Positions 29,628 to 38,485 are shown, counted from the stretch's first letter. The stretch: DNA of 64,000 nt from Halomonas sp. LBP4 (GCF_003202205.1 NZ_PDOG01000001.1:926459-990458); one strand, 5' to 3'. The notes: generated by a model not told the origin, from the sequence alone. Numbers and translations are program-made.

Positions 29628-30343
29628 ACCACCACGACACCCCACCGGACACCATCCTGATCGTCGAGGACGAGCCCAAGATCGCCCGGCTGGTGGCCGA
29701 CTACCTGGAGGGCAACGGCTTCGCCACCCGGCACCTCGACCATGGCGATGCGGTGCTGCCCTGGCTCGAACACGCCAGGGAGGACAACGCAGCACCCGAC
29801 CTGGTGTTGCTCGACCTGATGCTGCCGGGCACCGACGGCCTGACCCTGTGCCGCGAGATCCGCCAGCGCTGGCCGCGGCTGCCGGTGATCATGCTCACCG
29901 CACGGGTCGAGGAGGTGGACCGCCTGCTGGGCCTCGAACTCGGCGCCGACGACTACATCTGCAAGCCCTTCAGCCCGCGGGAAGTCGTGGCCAGGGTCAA
30001 GGCGGTGCTGCGCCGCAGCCGGGCGGCCCTGGCCCCCGCCACCACGACCGGCAGTGACCTGGTGCTTGACGACGATGGCTGGCGGGCACTGGCCGACGGC
30101 CAGGACCTGGGCCTGACCGCGGTGGAGTTCCAGCTGCTGCGGGTGATGATGCACGCCCCCGGCCGGATCTTCTCCCGCGACCAGTTGATGGATCACATGT
30201 ACCGCGACCACCGCATCGTCTCCGAGCGCACCGTGGACAGCCACATCAAGAAGCTGCGCAAGAAGATCGGCGAGGTATGGCCGGAGCGGGAGATCATTCG
30301 CTCGGTCTATGGCGTGGGCTACAAGTACCAGCCGGAGGAGTAG
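29624..30343 (+). CDS. BaeR-like response regulator (OmpR family)
   Basis: The 239-aa protein has a receiver domain (acidic pocket VEDEP, phospho-Asp in LVLLDLMLPG, Lys in ICKPFSPRE) and an OmpR-type winged-helix output domain (HIKKLRKKIG, VYGVGYKY). The start at 29624 overlaps the kinase stop (ATGA). A Spy/CpxP-like periplasmic protein follows, the type of target controlled by BaeSR and CpxAR in enterobacteria, which supports an envelope-stress role. Confidence 0.9.
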   Translation: MNHHDTPPDTILIVEDEPKIARLVADYLEGNGFATRHLDHGDAVLPWLEHAREDNAAPDLVLLDLMLPGTDGLTLCREIRQRWPRLPVIMLTARVEEVDRLLGLELGADDYICKPFSPREVVARVKAVLRRSRAALAPATTTGSDLVLDDDGWRALADGQDLGLTAVEFQLLRVMMHAPGRIFSRDQLMDHMYRDHRIVSERTVDSHIKKLRKKIGEVWPEREIIRSVYGVGYKYQPEE

Positions 30344-30459
30344 CCGGCCGCCCGGCCCCGGGCGGCCGATGCACGGCCTTTGCACCTTCGCTGCATGCCC
30401 CTTGCACGGCGGCGGGCGAGACTGCCATTGTCAACTCAAGCCCTTCCAGGAGTGCCACC

Positions 30460-31170
30460 ATGAACATCTCCCTCTCCCGCAAGCTGCTGCTGCCCGCCCT
30501 GCTCGCCGTCGCCATCGCCCCGCTGGCGCTTTCCGCCACCGCCGGCCCCCAAGGTGAAGGGCGCCCGGCCGGGTACGAGCAGTACCAGGAACAGCGCGAG
30601 GCCAAGCGCCAGGCGCTGTTCGAGCGCGCCGGCCTCGACGAGGCCACCCGCGAGGCCCTGGAAGAAGCCCACAACGAACACCGTCAGGCCATGCGCGAGC
30701 TGCACCGGGAGCACCGTGAGCGCCTCGATGGAATCCTCGACGAGGAGCAGCGCGAGGCCCTCGCGGAGGCGCGCCGCGAGATGCACGAGGAGCATCGCAG
30801 CGAGTGGCGCGAGAGCCGTCGCGCCGCCATGCAGGAGCGCCTCGAGGCGCTGGTCGACGGCTGGGAGCTCAGCGACGAGGAGCGCGAGGCCCTGCGCGAG
30901 GCCCGCGAGTCGATCTACGCCGACCTCGAGGCGCTACGTGGCCGGGACTTCGACTCCCGGGAAGAGCGTCGCACCGCCATGCGGGAAATGCGTGAACAGC
31001 ACCAGGCCAGTCTGGCCGAACTGCTCAGCGATGAGCAGCTCGAGGAGCTCAAGGCCGCCTTGAAGCCGCACGGCGGAAAGGCCCATGGCAAGCGCCACGG
31101 CCATTACCACCACGACCATCACTGGGGTGACGACAAGCACGCTGAAAAGGATGAGGACCGCAACGACTGA
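30460..31170 (+). CDS. Spy/CpxP-like periplasmic helical protein
   Basis: The 236-aa protein has a signal peptide (KLLLPALLAVAIAPLALSATA) followed by an almost wholly alpha-helical, Glu/Arg-rich body with several EEQREAL / SDEEREAL repeats, resembling LTXXQ repeats of Spy and CpxP chaperones. The C-terminus is a His-rich tail (HGKRHGHYHHDHH), which may bind metal ions. An AGGAG site precedes the ATG. It follows a BaeSR-like system and ends at a clear intrinsic terminator, so it is likely part of the same stress response. Confidence 0.75.
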   Translation: MNISLSRKLLLPALLAVAIAPLALSATAGPQGEGRPAGYEQYQEQREAKRQALFERAGLDEATREALEEAHNEHRQAMRELHREHRERLDGILDEEQREALAEARREMHEEHRSEWRESRRAAMQERLEALVDGWELSDEEREALREARESIYADLEALRGRDFDSREERRTAMREMREQHQASLAELLSDEQLEELKAALKPHGGKAHGKRHGHYHHDHHWGDDKHAEKDEDRND

Positions 31171-31198
31171 CCTGCCCGGCGCTTCCTGCGTTCGCCCC

Positions 31199-31224
31199 GG
31201 CCCGACCTCCGTGTCGGGCCTTTT
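31199..31224 (+). terminator. Intrinsic terminator after the Spy-like gene
   Basis: GGCCCGAC and GTCGGGCC pair around a 6-base loop and are followed by TTTT, 29 bases after the stop. Confidence 0.8.
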
Positions 31225-31394
31225 CGTGTGCCGACGCCGCCAGTTGTATGACACGCCCGGCAGCCAGAAGACGATGCCGGGGAAATTGTGTTGTAGAGGA
31301 TCGCCACGACCACCAGCAGCCTGGCACTCCCCGGGCCGGCTGCCACCCTGCCTCCAACCCAGGGTTGCAGCCGACAGCAGAAGCGCGTATTTTA

Positions 31395-31533
31395 TTTGAA
31401 CGATCAATCAATAAAAATCATTATGCCGACCATTCATCCCGTCTCATGTCCAGCGGCGACATTCGAGGGTCCGGGGCTAGCCAAGGCGTACCGATTGACG
31501 TTATTTTGATTGTGCGTTCAATCAAAATAACGT
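31395..31533. promoter_or_regulatory. BetI-like operators upstream of betT
   Basis: The 456-base gap before betT has an AT-rich part with two related sites. TTTGAACGATCAATCAATAA starts at 31395. A striking palindrome lies at 31498-31533: 15-base perfect arms (ACGTTATTTTGATTG / CAATCAAAATAACGT) around TGCGTT. Both contain TTGAACG-NN-CAATCA on one strand. TetR-family regulators such as the choline repressor BetI use sites of this size; no betI lies in the window. The rest of the gap contains no gene I can support. Confidence 0.65.
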
Positions 31534-31626
31534 TCCAGCACCTTCGAACGCCCGCACGACAGCCCTGCCCACCCGTTGCCCGACGGCGTGAGACTCGACA
31601 TCAACAACATTCAGGGAGTCAGCCCC

Positions 31627-33675
31627 ATGGCGCATGACATTACCCACCCCGAACGACGGGATCGTCTCAATCCGGCCGTGTTCCACGGTTCGGTTGCCGG
31701 CATCCTGGTCTTCCTCGTACTGACCATGCTCTTCACCGAGCAGGCCGGTGCCTTCTTCGATGCCGGCCTGGCCTGGGTCAGCGAGACCTTCGGCTGGTAC
31801 TACATGCTGGCGGTCGTGGCCTACCTGGTCTTCGTGATCGCCATCGGCGCCTCGCGCTTCGGCAGCATCCGCCTCGGCCCCGACCACTCGCGGCCGGAAT
31901 TCTCGCTGCTCTCCTGGTCGGCGATGCTGTTCGCCGCCGGCATCGGCATCGACCTGCTGTTCTTCAGCGTCGCCGAGCCGGTGGCCCACTACCTGGCGCC
32001 GCCGGACATGACCCCGGAGAGCCAGGAGGCGATGCGCGCCGCCGTGGTCCAGACCTTCATGCACTGGGGGCTCTCCGGCTGGGGACTCTACGTGCTGATG
32101 GGCATGGCCCTGGCCTACTTCAGCTATCGTCATCGCCTGCCGCTGGCCATCCGCAGCGCCCTCTATCCCCTGCTCGGCAAGCGCATCCACGGCCCCATCG
32201 GCAATGCCGTGGACATCACCGCGGTGATCTCCACGGTATTCGGCATCGCCACCAGCCTGGGCATCGGCGTGATGCAGCTCAACTACGGCCTCGCCTACAT
32301 GTTCGACGTGCCGGAAAGCCTCTCGGTGCAGGTCATCCTGATCGCCCTGGTGGTAGTGCTGGCGACGATCTCGGTGGTCAGCGGCGTGGAGAAGGGCATC
32401 CGCCGCCTCTCCGAGTTCAACATGCTGCTGGCACTGGCGCTGCTGCTGTTCGTGCTCTTCCAGGGCCACACCCTGAAGCTGCTCGACATGGTGGTGAACA
32501 ATGCCGGCGACTACTTCTCGGGCTTCGTGGCCAAGAGCTTCGACACCTACGCCTTCGCCGGCGACGCGGCCAACGAGTGGAAGATGTGGTGGACGATCTT
32601 CTTCTGGGGCTGGTGGATCGCCTGGACGCCCTTCGTCGGCCTGTTCCTGGCGCGCATATCCCGTGGGCGTACCATCCGCGAGTTCGTCGCCGGTGCCCTG
32701 TTCATTCCGCTGGCCTTCATGATGGTGTGGATGTCGGTGTTCGGTAACAGCGGCATCGACCTGGTCGCCAATCAGGGTATCGTCGAGCTCGGCGAACAGG
32801 CGCTGAACACGCCGCAGACCACCATGTACACCCTGCTCGAGCACTACCCCTGGGTCGGACTCACCGCCGCCGTGGTCACGGTGCTGGGCATCGTCTTCTT
32901 CGTCACCTCGGCGGACTCCGGCGCCCTGGTGCTGGCCAACTTCACCTCGATCCTGTCCGACGTGAACCACGACGCCCCGGTGCGCCTGCGCATCTTCTGG
33001 TCGGTGGTGATCGGCCTGATCACCGTCGCCCTGCTGATGGCCGGCGGCCTGGCCGCCCTGCAGAGCGCCGTGGTGATCACCGCCCTGCCCTTCTCGCTGG
33101 TGATCTTCGCGATCATGGTCGGCATGTACAAGGCACTGAAGCTGGAGGGTCGAAAGGCCGATGCCCGTCGTCGCGTCTCCGGCACCGCCCCGGGCGGCGA
33201 CTGGCGCGAGCGCCTCGACCGCGCCCTGGACACCTCGACCCGGGCCGGCGCCGCCGCCACCATCGAGCACGCCATCCACCCGGCGCTGACGCAGTTCGCC
33301 CAGGAGCTGGAGAGCCGCGGCCAGGAGGCCACGGTGACCGAGGAGCCGCTCGAGGGCGAGCCCCTGCCGAGCCTGACCCTGCAGGTGCAACTGGAGAATG
33401 CCGCCAGCTTCGTCTATCAGGTCTGCCCGCACCGCATGCGTACGCCGAGCTTCCTGCCGGTGGATGACGACTACTATGTGCGGCTGGACGTCTACCTGGC
33501 CGAGGGCGGCACCGGCCAGGACCTCAACGGTTATACCCGCGGCCAGGTGATCGGTGACGTGCTCTCGGAGTACGAGCGCCACCTGCACTTCCTGGCGCTG
33601 ACCGACGAGGGCGGCAACGTCCAGGCCATGCCCGGCGCCGTGGGCGAACCACCCGTCGAGGCCACCCAGGCCTGA
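31627..33675 (+). CDS. betT: BetT-type choline transporter (BCCT family)
   Basis: The 682-aa protein has twelve predicted membrane segments and the BCCT signature region with aromatic cage residues (WWTIFFWGWWIAWTPFVGLF). It has a long C-terminal cytoplasmic domain (about residues 515-682) of the kind that makes E. coli BetT osmoresponsive. BetT imports choline, driven by ions, for conversion to glycine betaine. The start at 31627 follows AGGGAG. The other subfamilies (betaine or carnitine carriers) are shorter, so choline is favoured but not proven. Confidence 0.88.
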   Translation: MAHDITHPERRDRLNPAVFHGSVAGILVFLVLTMLFTEQAGAFFDAGLAWVSETFGWYYMLAVVAYLVFVIAIGASRFGSIRLGPDHSRPEFSLLSWSAMLFAAGIGIDLLFFSVAEPVAHYLAPPDMTPESQEAMRAAVVQTFMHWGLSGWGLYVLMGMALAYFSYRHRLPLAIRSALYPLLGKRIHGPIGNAVDITAVISTVFGIATSLGIGVMQLNYGLAYMFDVPESLSVQVILIALVVVLATISVVSGVEKGIRRLSEFNMLLALALLLFVLFQGHTLKLLDMVVNNAGDYFSGFVAKSFDTYAFAGDAANEWKMWWTIFFWGWWIAWTPFVGLFLARISRGRTIREFVAGALFIPLAFMMVWMSVFGNSGIDLVANQGIVELGEQALNTPQTTMYTLLEHYPWVGLTAAVVTVLGIVFFVTSADSGALVLANFTSILSDVNHDAPVRLRIFWSVVIGLITVALLMAGGLAALQSAVVITALPFSLVIFAIMVGMYKALKLEGRKADARRRVSGTAPGGDWRERLDRALDTSTRAGAAATIEHAIHPALTQFAQELESRGQEATVTEEPLEGEPLPSLTLQVQLENAASFVYQVCPHRMRTPSFLPVDDDYYVRLDVYLAEGGTGQDLNGYTRGQVIGDVLSEYERHLHFLALTDEGGNVQAMPGAVGEPPVEATQA

Positions 33676-33703
33676 GCCGCGGCTCGTTCCCTCCTGCGAT
33701 AAC

Positions 33704-33725
33704 GGCGACGCCCCCGGGCGTCGCC
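33704..33725 (+). terminator. Hairpin after betT
   Basis: GGCGACGCCC and GGGCGTCGCC form a perfect 10-bp stem with a 2-base loop, 29 bases past the stop, without a U-run. The same GGCGACGC stem sequence is reused in the hairpin at 34285. Confidence 0.5.
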
Positions 33726-33908
33726 GTCTGTCGTCAGGGACGCGGCAACTGCCTGTGACCAGGCGTCCTCTCCGACCACACCCAGGGCGTGATCTGGCTG
33801 GGACACAGTAGGGTATCTTCATCGGCGACTGATTGGCAGCATCGCACGAGACACTGCCAGGCCTCGACTAGACTGAGAGCCATCTACCGCTCATGGAGCG
33901 AAACGACT

Positions 33909-34148
33909 ATGAGTAACCGATTCATCGAGGTCATCACCGACTATCCCACCACCGAGGAAGAGTACGTCCTGCTGCTGCATCTCGACCAGATCGCGCAGAT
34001 TCGTCCCGAGATCGAGGCGGAAAACGAGCCGCGCCACGAGCCGGTGGCCGTGGTCACCCTGACCAGCGGCGAGATGGTGATCCTCAAGAACAGCTTCAAG
34101 AGTGTGGTCAAGCGGCTCTCCGAGGCGAAGATGGTGATGCGGCCCTGA
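33909..34148 (+). CDS. Small conserved-looking protein of unknown function (79 aa)
   Basis: A 79-residue frame (MSNRFIEVITDYPTTEEEY at its start) has a GGAG upstream and codon use like its neighbours. The sequence alternates hydrophobic and charged residues (HLDQIAQIRPEIEAEN, VAVVTLTSGEMVIL), suggesting a small mixed alpha/beta protein. No signal peptide or known motif is seen. It is flanked by two similar intergenic segments and stands alone. Confidence 0.6.
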   Translation: MSNRFIEVITDYPTTEEEYVLLLHLDQIAQIRPEIEAENEPRHEPVAVVTLTSGEMVILKNSFKSVVKRLSEAKMVMRP

Positions 34149-34284
34149 GCGCTCGCCCCTGTGGCCTGACGCCCTATCTCCAACAAGCGCAGCGGGGGCT
34201 CACCGGCTATCGCCATGAACAAGGCAATTGCCGGTGAGCGGGCGTCCTCTCCGGCCCCCGCACCGCTTGGGTGCATGACGCCCC

Positions 34285-34308
34285 ACGGCGACGCTCAGGC
34301 GTCGCCGT
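34285..34308. terminator. Hairpin between the 79-aa gene and the universal stress gene
   Basis: ACGGCGACGC and GCGTCGCCGT form a perfect 10-bp stem with a TCAG loop in the convergent space between two genes, so it could end both transcripts. There is no U-run. Confidence 0.5.
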
Positions 34309-34344
34309 GTACAGGCAGCAGGCCCTCATCCACCCTTGCTGATC

Positions 34345-34860
34345 TCAAGCCTCGGCGACATTGATGATCATCATGGGGATCGAAAGGTGGTGCAGGACAT
34401 CCTCGGTCACGCTGCCTTCAAGCAACCGCTTCACGCCAGCACGTCCGTGGCTCGCCATGGCCACCAGCGCCACATGCTGCAGTTTGGCGAGTTCCACGAT
34501 TTCCTCGGCCGGCTTGCCGAAGTGGATGGCGACCGAGACGTCGTACCCCTTCGATCTCAGGTCAGTGATGTCATCCTCCAATTCACGACGAAGCTTCTCC
34601 TCGAAGGAGCTCCATTCCGTGTCCCGGAAGATGGGATGAGGATCCGCTTCCTGGTCCAATGTCGTCACGACACCATAGGGCCCCAGGATCATCGGCCGAG
34701 AGGTGACGTTGCTCAAGTCGAACTGGCTGGAGGGCACCGGGGCGGCCCGCAACAGGAGAATCTCATAGCTATCGGGGCTGAAGAATTCACACACCGGCAG
34801 AAGAATCTTGCGGCTGACGTCCGAACCGTCCATCGGAATGAGGATCTTTCGCTTGTCCAT
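34345..34860 (-). CDS. Universal stress protein (UspA family)
   Basis: The 171-aa single UspA domain starts with KILIPMDGSDVSRKILLPV and carries the late MASHGRAGVKRLLEGSVTEDVLHH segment, which includes the G-2x-G-9x-G-(S/T) type ATP-binding signature of the nucleotide-binding branch. The start at 34860 (MDKRKI) is preferred to 34878 because of the upstream AGG and the normal family N-terminus. Confidence 0.88.
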   Translation of the reverse strand: MDKRKILIPMDGSDVSRKILLPVCEFFSPDSYEILLLRAAPVPSSQFDLSNVTSRPMILGPYGVVTTLDQEADPHPIFRDTEWSSFEEKLRRELEDDITDLRSKGYDVSVAIHFGKPAEEIVELAKLQHVALVAMASHGRAGVKRLLEGSVTEDVLHHLSIPMMIINVAEA

Positions 34861-35031
34861 CGTGCCTGCCCTATACATGAAAAGGTGGTGATGATAATCG
34901 CTTACACGCTCTATCGATTACCTTAGCCCATGGCCCGGATCCGCACACTGCCCGCTGCTGAGCCGCCGCAAGCACAGGGGAAGGATTATTCCTCGTCACA
35001 CGAGGGGCCTGCCCTCTACCTGACGTCACAG

Positions 35032-35071
35032 CGACAAGAGGGGGCGACGCGCGCGTCGCCCCCTCTTGTCG
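35032..35071. terminator. Perfect 40-bp palindrome after yjbQ
   Basis: The 20-base arms, starting CGACAAGAGGGGGCGACGCG, are exact reverse complements with no mismatch and no spacer. The element ends 16 bases from the yjbQ stop. The outer AAGAGG/CCTCTT part gives a modest pyrimidine tail, so it probably works as a bidirectional terminator; a full cruciform is also possible. Confidence 0.7.
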
Positions 35072-35086
35072 TTCAGGCCTCGCCGA

Positions 35087-35506
35087 TCATTTGCCTTGCA
35101 AGGTGGCGATCAGCCGCCGCGCACCGCCACGGTCGCGATGCTCGCCGAGCCAGAGGCCCTGCCAGGTCCCCAGCGCCAGGCGGCCGCCGCGCACCGCCAG
35201 GGTCAACTGGGTACCGAGCAGGCTGGCGCAGATATGGGCCGGCATGTCGTCGGGGCCCTCCAGGGTATGGCGAAAATACGGCAGGTCGCCGGGAATCCGC
35301 TCGCGCAGGAAGGCATCCAGGTCGTGGCGCACGTCCGGGTCGGCATTCTCGTTGAGCGTCAGCGACGCCGAGGTGTGCAGCAGCTGCAGGTGCAGCAGCC
35401 CCGTCGACACCTCCCGCAACCCGGGCAGACCGTCGACGACCTCGTCGGTGATCAGGTGAAAGCCGCGCGAGCGCGGCGTCAGTCGCAGTTCCTGCTGCAT
35501 CCACAT
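35087..35506 (-). CDS. YjbQ-family protein (UPF0047)
   Basis: The 139-aa protein has the YjbQ/UPF0047 hallmarks: [18 protein letters not shown] and the C-terminal [20 protein letters not shown]. coli YjbQ has low thiamine-phosphate synthase activity, but the true role is unknown. GGAG lies ten bases before the ATG at 35506; the frame extends upstream to 35602 without a better site. Confidence 0.85.
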   Translation of the reverse strand: MWMQQELRLTPRSRGFHLITDEVVDGLPGLREVSTGLLHLQLLHTSASLTLNENADPDVRHDLDAFLRERIPGDLPYFRHTLEGPDDMPAHICASLLGTQLTLAVRGGRLALGTWQGLWLGEHRDRGGARRLIATLQGK

Positions 35507-35625
35507 GGCGGACTCCTCCCGTTCGGACAGCCTGTATCGCCATCCTAACAGGCCGGAAGTCTGGCAGAGAGTGCCGCAACGTCGACGCGACGTGCGGCAC
35601 AAGAGGGATCATGGCAACGGGTCGG

Positions 35626-36105
35626 TCAGTTGCGTGGGTCATCCGCCGGGTCTAGGTACTCGATGCCCCAGGGCCCCGTGCCGTGGAGCTGGATGACGGT
35701 CTCGCCCTCGGCGTAGCCGAACATGGGATCCCCCGGCGACATGATGGCGTAGCCGCCCACCGGCAGCGCCTGGGTGGCGTCGGGATCGAAGCTCTCGCCA
35801 TGGGCGAAGTGCAGGGTGCCCTCGAGCACCGTGACCCGCTCATAGGCCGGGTGGACGTGGGGCTTGATCTCGTAGCCGTCATCGAGACGGATACGCAGGG
35901 TGAAGGGCTCCTCCTCAGCCAGGTTGCCCTCGATGATGGCAATTTCCGCGCCCTCGCCCATGGAACCCACCGGCCCCCACTCGAGCGCGTCGGGGGTGCC
36001 GATCAGGTGCCCGTCGCCCTGGTAGGTGTCGGCCTGCAGGGCGCCGCCGGCGGCGGCCAGGATGAGCCCCAGGGTGATGGCAGTGGTAGTGAGCGTGTTG
36101 TGCAT
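35626..36105 (-). CDS. Periplasmic cupin-domain protein
   Basis: The 159-aa protein has a signal peptide (AITLGLILAAAGGALQA) and a single cupin barrel. Motif 1 is KPHVHPAYERVTVLEGTLHF with two metal-binding His and a Glu; motif 2 is PVGGYAIMSPGDPMFG. The start at 36105 has AGGAG at the correct distance, whereas the ATG six bases upstream would be only one base from that site. It is divergent from the ECF sigma gene and could belong to its regulon. The ligand is unknown. Confidence 0.75.
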   Translation of the reverse strand: MHNTLTTTAITLGLILAAAGGALQADTYQGDGHLIGTPDALEWGPVGSMGEGAEIAIIEGNLAEEEPFTLRIRLDDGYEIKPHVHPAYERVTVLEGTLHFAHGESFDPDATQALPVGGYAIMSPGDPMFGYAEGETVIQLHGTGPWGIEYLDPADDPRN

Positions 36106-36375
36106 GATCATGCTCCTCTCGAGTGTGCATGTGAGGGGCACGGCACGGGTGCCGTGTTCGCCGAGGACGCGGGCACCACTGCAATTGTTCCCATCCCCAC
36201 CGGTGGCATCCGCTGGGAACCATCGCGCCGCTTGCCGCGTCCCTGCCGTACCGCTTGCCTACGCCAGCCGGGCGGCCCATGCTCGAAGGAGCCCCTTATG
36301 CCCCTCGCCCATCCAGTCACCCTGCCCTCGCTGCCATGGTGCCCCACCCAGGCCGCGGAGGAGACGAGGCCGACC

Positions 36376-37002
36376 ATGAGCGATCGCCATGCCGATCCGC
36401 GGCAGTGGTTCGAAGCTCGCCTGGAGCCGCTCCTCGACCGGCTCTACGGCACGGCCCTGCGCCTGACCCGCGACCCGGATGACGCCGAGGACATCGTCGC
36501 CGATGCGGTGGGCAAGGCCTGGCGGCGCCTCGACGAGCTGCGCGACCCGTCGCGCTTCGACGCCTGGCTATTCCATATCCTCACCAACACCTTCATCAGC
36601 GAGTGGCGTCGGCGGCAGAGCCGCCCCCGGCCCCCGAGCGGCACCGAGCCGCCGTCCCCGGACGACCTCGACGCCGGCGACTTCACCCTCTTCCAACAAC
36701 TGCATCAGCCCTTCCTGCTCTGGTGGGGCAGCCTGGAGGAGCAGTTCTTCAACAGCCTGCTGCAGGAAGACCTGCAACGCGCCCTGGATGCCCTCCCCGC
36801 CCCCTTCCGGGTGGCGATTGTGCTGGTCGAGGTGCAGGGCTATACGTATGAGGAGGTGTCGCGCCTGCTCGGGATTCCGCTGGGCACGGTCCGTTCGCGG
36901 CTGAGCCGGGCACGCTCCCTGCTGCAGAAGGCGCTCTGGGAGCAGGCCAGGGAAGCCGGCGTGACCTCCTGCCACCCGGGACAGGGAGGGCAGCGATCAT
37001 GA
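36376..37002 (+). CDS. ECF-type RNA polymerase sigma factor
   Basis: The 208-aa protein has sigma region 2 (LYGTALRLTRDPDDAEDIVAD, then FDAWLFHILTNTFISEWRR) and region 4 (ALDALPAPFRVAIVLVEVQG, then YEEVSRLLGIPLGTVRSRLS) joined by a linker with FTLFQQLHQPFLLWW. An alternative in-frame ATG at 36298 has a better AAGGAG site and would add 26 residues. The stop overlaps the anti-sigma start (ATGA at 36999). Together with the zinc anti-sigma protein and the methyltransferase-MerC fusion it forms a three-gene operon. Confidence 0.88.
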   Translation: MSDRHADPRQWFEARLEPLLDRLYGTALRLTRDPDDAEDIVADAVGKAWRRLDELRDPSRFDAWLFHILTNTFISEWRRRQSRPRPPSGTEPPSPDDLDAGDFTLFQQLHQPFLLWWGSLEEQFFNSLLQEDLQRALDALPAPFRVAIVLVEVQGYTYEEVSRLLGIPLGTVRSRLSRARSLLQKALWEQAREAGVTSCHPGQGGQRS

Positions 37003-37262
37003 GCACCAGAGAGCCGAGCTGCGAGGAGGTCATCGAGCGGCTCTTCGACTATCTCGACCGGGAGCTGGATCACCTGCAGGCGGCCGATATCGAGCGACAC
37101 CTGAGTCGGTGCCGCGACTGCTTCACACGCGCCGAATTCGAGAAACGACTCCGGGCCAGGGTGGAAGCCGCCGGCACGGTGAAGGCCCCGCCGCGCCTGC
37201 GCCACCGTATCCGCGATCTGCTCGACCGGTTCGACGACCAGGCGGATGTCCCTGACCCGTGA
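36999..37262 (+). CDS. Zinc-binding anti-sigma factor (zf-HC2 type)
   Basis: The 87-aa protein carries the anti-sigma zinc motif H-x3-C-x2-C in IERHLSRCRDCFTR, typical of the RsrA/ChrR-like ZAS group. It is small and has no membrane segment, so it is probably a soluble, thiol- or metal-responsive binder of the upstream ECF sigma factor, to which it is translationally coupled. Confidence 0.88.
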   Translation: MSTREPSCEEVIERLFDYLDRELDHLQAADIERHLSRCRDCFTRAEFEKRLRARVEAAGTVKAPPRLRHRIRDLLDRFDDQADVPDP

Positions 37263-37273
37263 GGAGAGCCCTC

Positions 37274-38485
37274 ATGGTAGCCATACTCGGGTACTCACCC
37301 CGGCAGATCAGCGATGCCGTCCAGGGCATGTACAGTGCAGTGGCCGACACGCCGGACTCTCCCTTCCACTTCCCGGTCGGTGGCTCGGCCTGCCGGGCGC
37401 TGGGCTACCCCGAGGAGCAGCTGGCCGGTCTTCCGCCGCCACTACTGGCTTCCTTCGCCGGCGTCGGCTACCCCTTCCGGGCCGGAGCCATTCGCCCCGG
37501 CGACCGGGTGCTCGACCTCGGTGCCGGCGCCGGCAACGATTCGCTGATCGCCGGCCGGCTCGCCGGGCGCGATGGCCGGATCATCGCCCTGGATCTCACC
37601 GCGGCCATGACCCGCAAGCTCAAGCGCACGGCCGAGGATACCGACAACCTTCACGTGGTCCAGGGCTCGGCGGAATGGCTACCGCTGGCCGATGCCAGCG
37701 TCGACAGCATCACCAGCAACGGCGCCCTCAACCTGGTGCCGGACAAGCGTCGCGCCGTGGCCGAGATGTTTCGGGTGCTCAAGCCCGGTGGGCGCCTGCA
37801 GCTCGCCGACGTGGTGATCCATCGTCCGGTCTCGGTGGACTGTCACGAGGATCCACGCCTGTGGGTCGAGTGCGTGGTGGGGGCCACCGTCAGGGAGGAG
37901 CTGCTGGCGCTGTTCGCGGAGGCCGGCTTCGAGGAGATCGAGGTGGTGGGCAGCCACGACTACTTCGCCCTGAGCCCCAGCGCCCAGACCCGGGAGGTCG
38001 CGGCGAGCTTCGGTGCGCACGCCATCGAAGTCGGCATGCGCCGCGGGGACTCGGCACCTTCGCGCCTGCGGCAGTGGTGGCGGCGGCTCGACCCCAGGCG
38101 CTGGTTGCTGCTGCTGCGCCGCCGCGGGCTGCTCGGCATCGCGGCCCTGTGCCTGGCGCTGGTGAGCTGCTATGGCACCCTGGCGCTGGTCGGCCTGCTG
38201 CCGTTGCTGGGCATCGGCCTGGCCCTCGACGAGGGAGCCTGGGCCCTCGCCATCGCCGCCTTCGTGCTGCTGACCCTGGCGACGCTGGCCGCCGGCATCC
38301 GGCGCCATCACGCCTTCGGTCCGACGCTGCTGGCGACGGCGGGCAGCGCCACCATCCTCTACGCGCTGTTCGTCGACTATCGCGCCTCGGTCGAACTGGC
38401 CGGCTTCGTACTGCTGGCCGCCGCCGCCCTGTGGGACCTGCGCCAGCGGCGACGCCAGGAGGCCAGGGTGCTGGGGCTGGGCTAG
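37274..38485 (+). CDS. ArsM-like SAM methyltransferase fused to a MerC-type membrane domain
   Basis: The 403-aa fusion has two parts. Residues ~30-260 form a class I SAM methyltransferase related to arsenite methyltransferases (FHFPVGGSACRALGYPEEQL at the N-terminus, motif I VLDLGAGAGNDS, and later EMFRVLKPGGRLQLADVV). Residues ~285-395 hold about four membrane segments with a CLALVSC pair in the first, resembling the MerC mercuric transport domain. The start at 37274 has GGAG eight bases upstream; a GTG at 37259 is also in frame. It is the third gene of the ECF/anti-sigma operon. A role in metal(loid) or thiol-reactive stress is inferred; the substrate is unknown. Confidence 0.75.
   Translation: MVAILGYSPRQISDAVQGMYSAVADTPDSPFHFPVGGSACRALGYPEEQLAGLPPPLLASFAGVGYPFRAGAIRPGDRVLDLGAGAGNDSLIAGRLAGRDGRIIALDLTAAMTRKLKRTAEDTDNLHVVQGSAEWLPLADASVDSITSNGALNLVPDKRRAVAEMFRVLKPGGRLQLADVVIHRPVSVDCHEDPRLWVECVVGATVREELLALFAEAGFEEIEVVGSHDYFALSPSAQTREVAASFGAHAIEVGMRRGDSAPSRLRQWWRRLDPRRWLLLLRRRGLLGIAALCLALVSCYGTLALVGLLPLLGIGLALDEGAWALAIAAFVLLTLATLAAGIRRHHAFGPTLLATAGSATILYALFVDYRASVELAGFVLLAAAALWDLRQRRRQEARVLGLG

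Noticed and set aside
31522..33822. 766-codon minus-strand frame opposite betT
   Set aside because: The plus strand encodes a clear BCCT transporter; the antisense product is His/Gln/Glu-rich low-complexity sequence typical of shadows.
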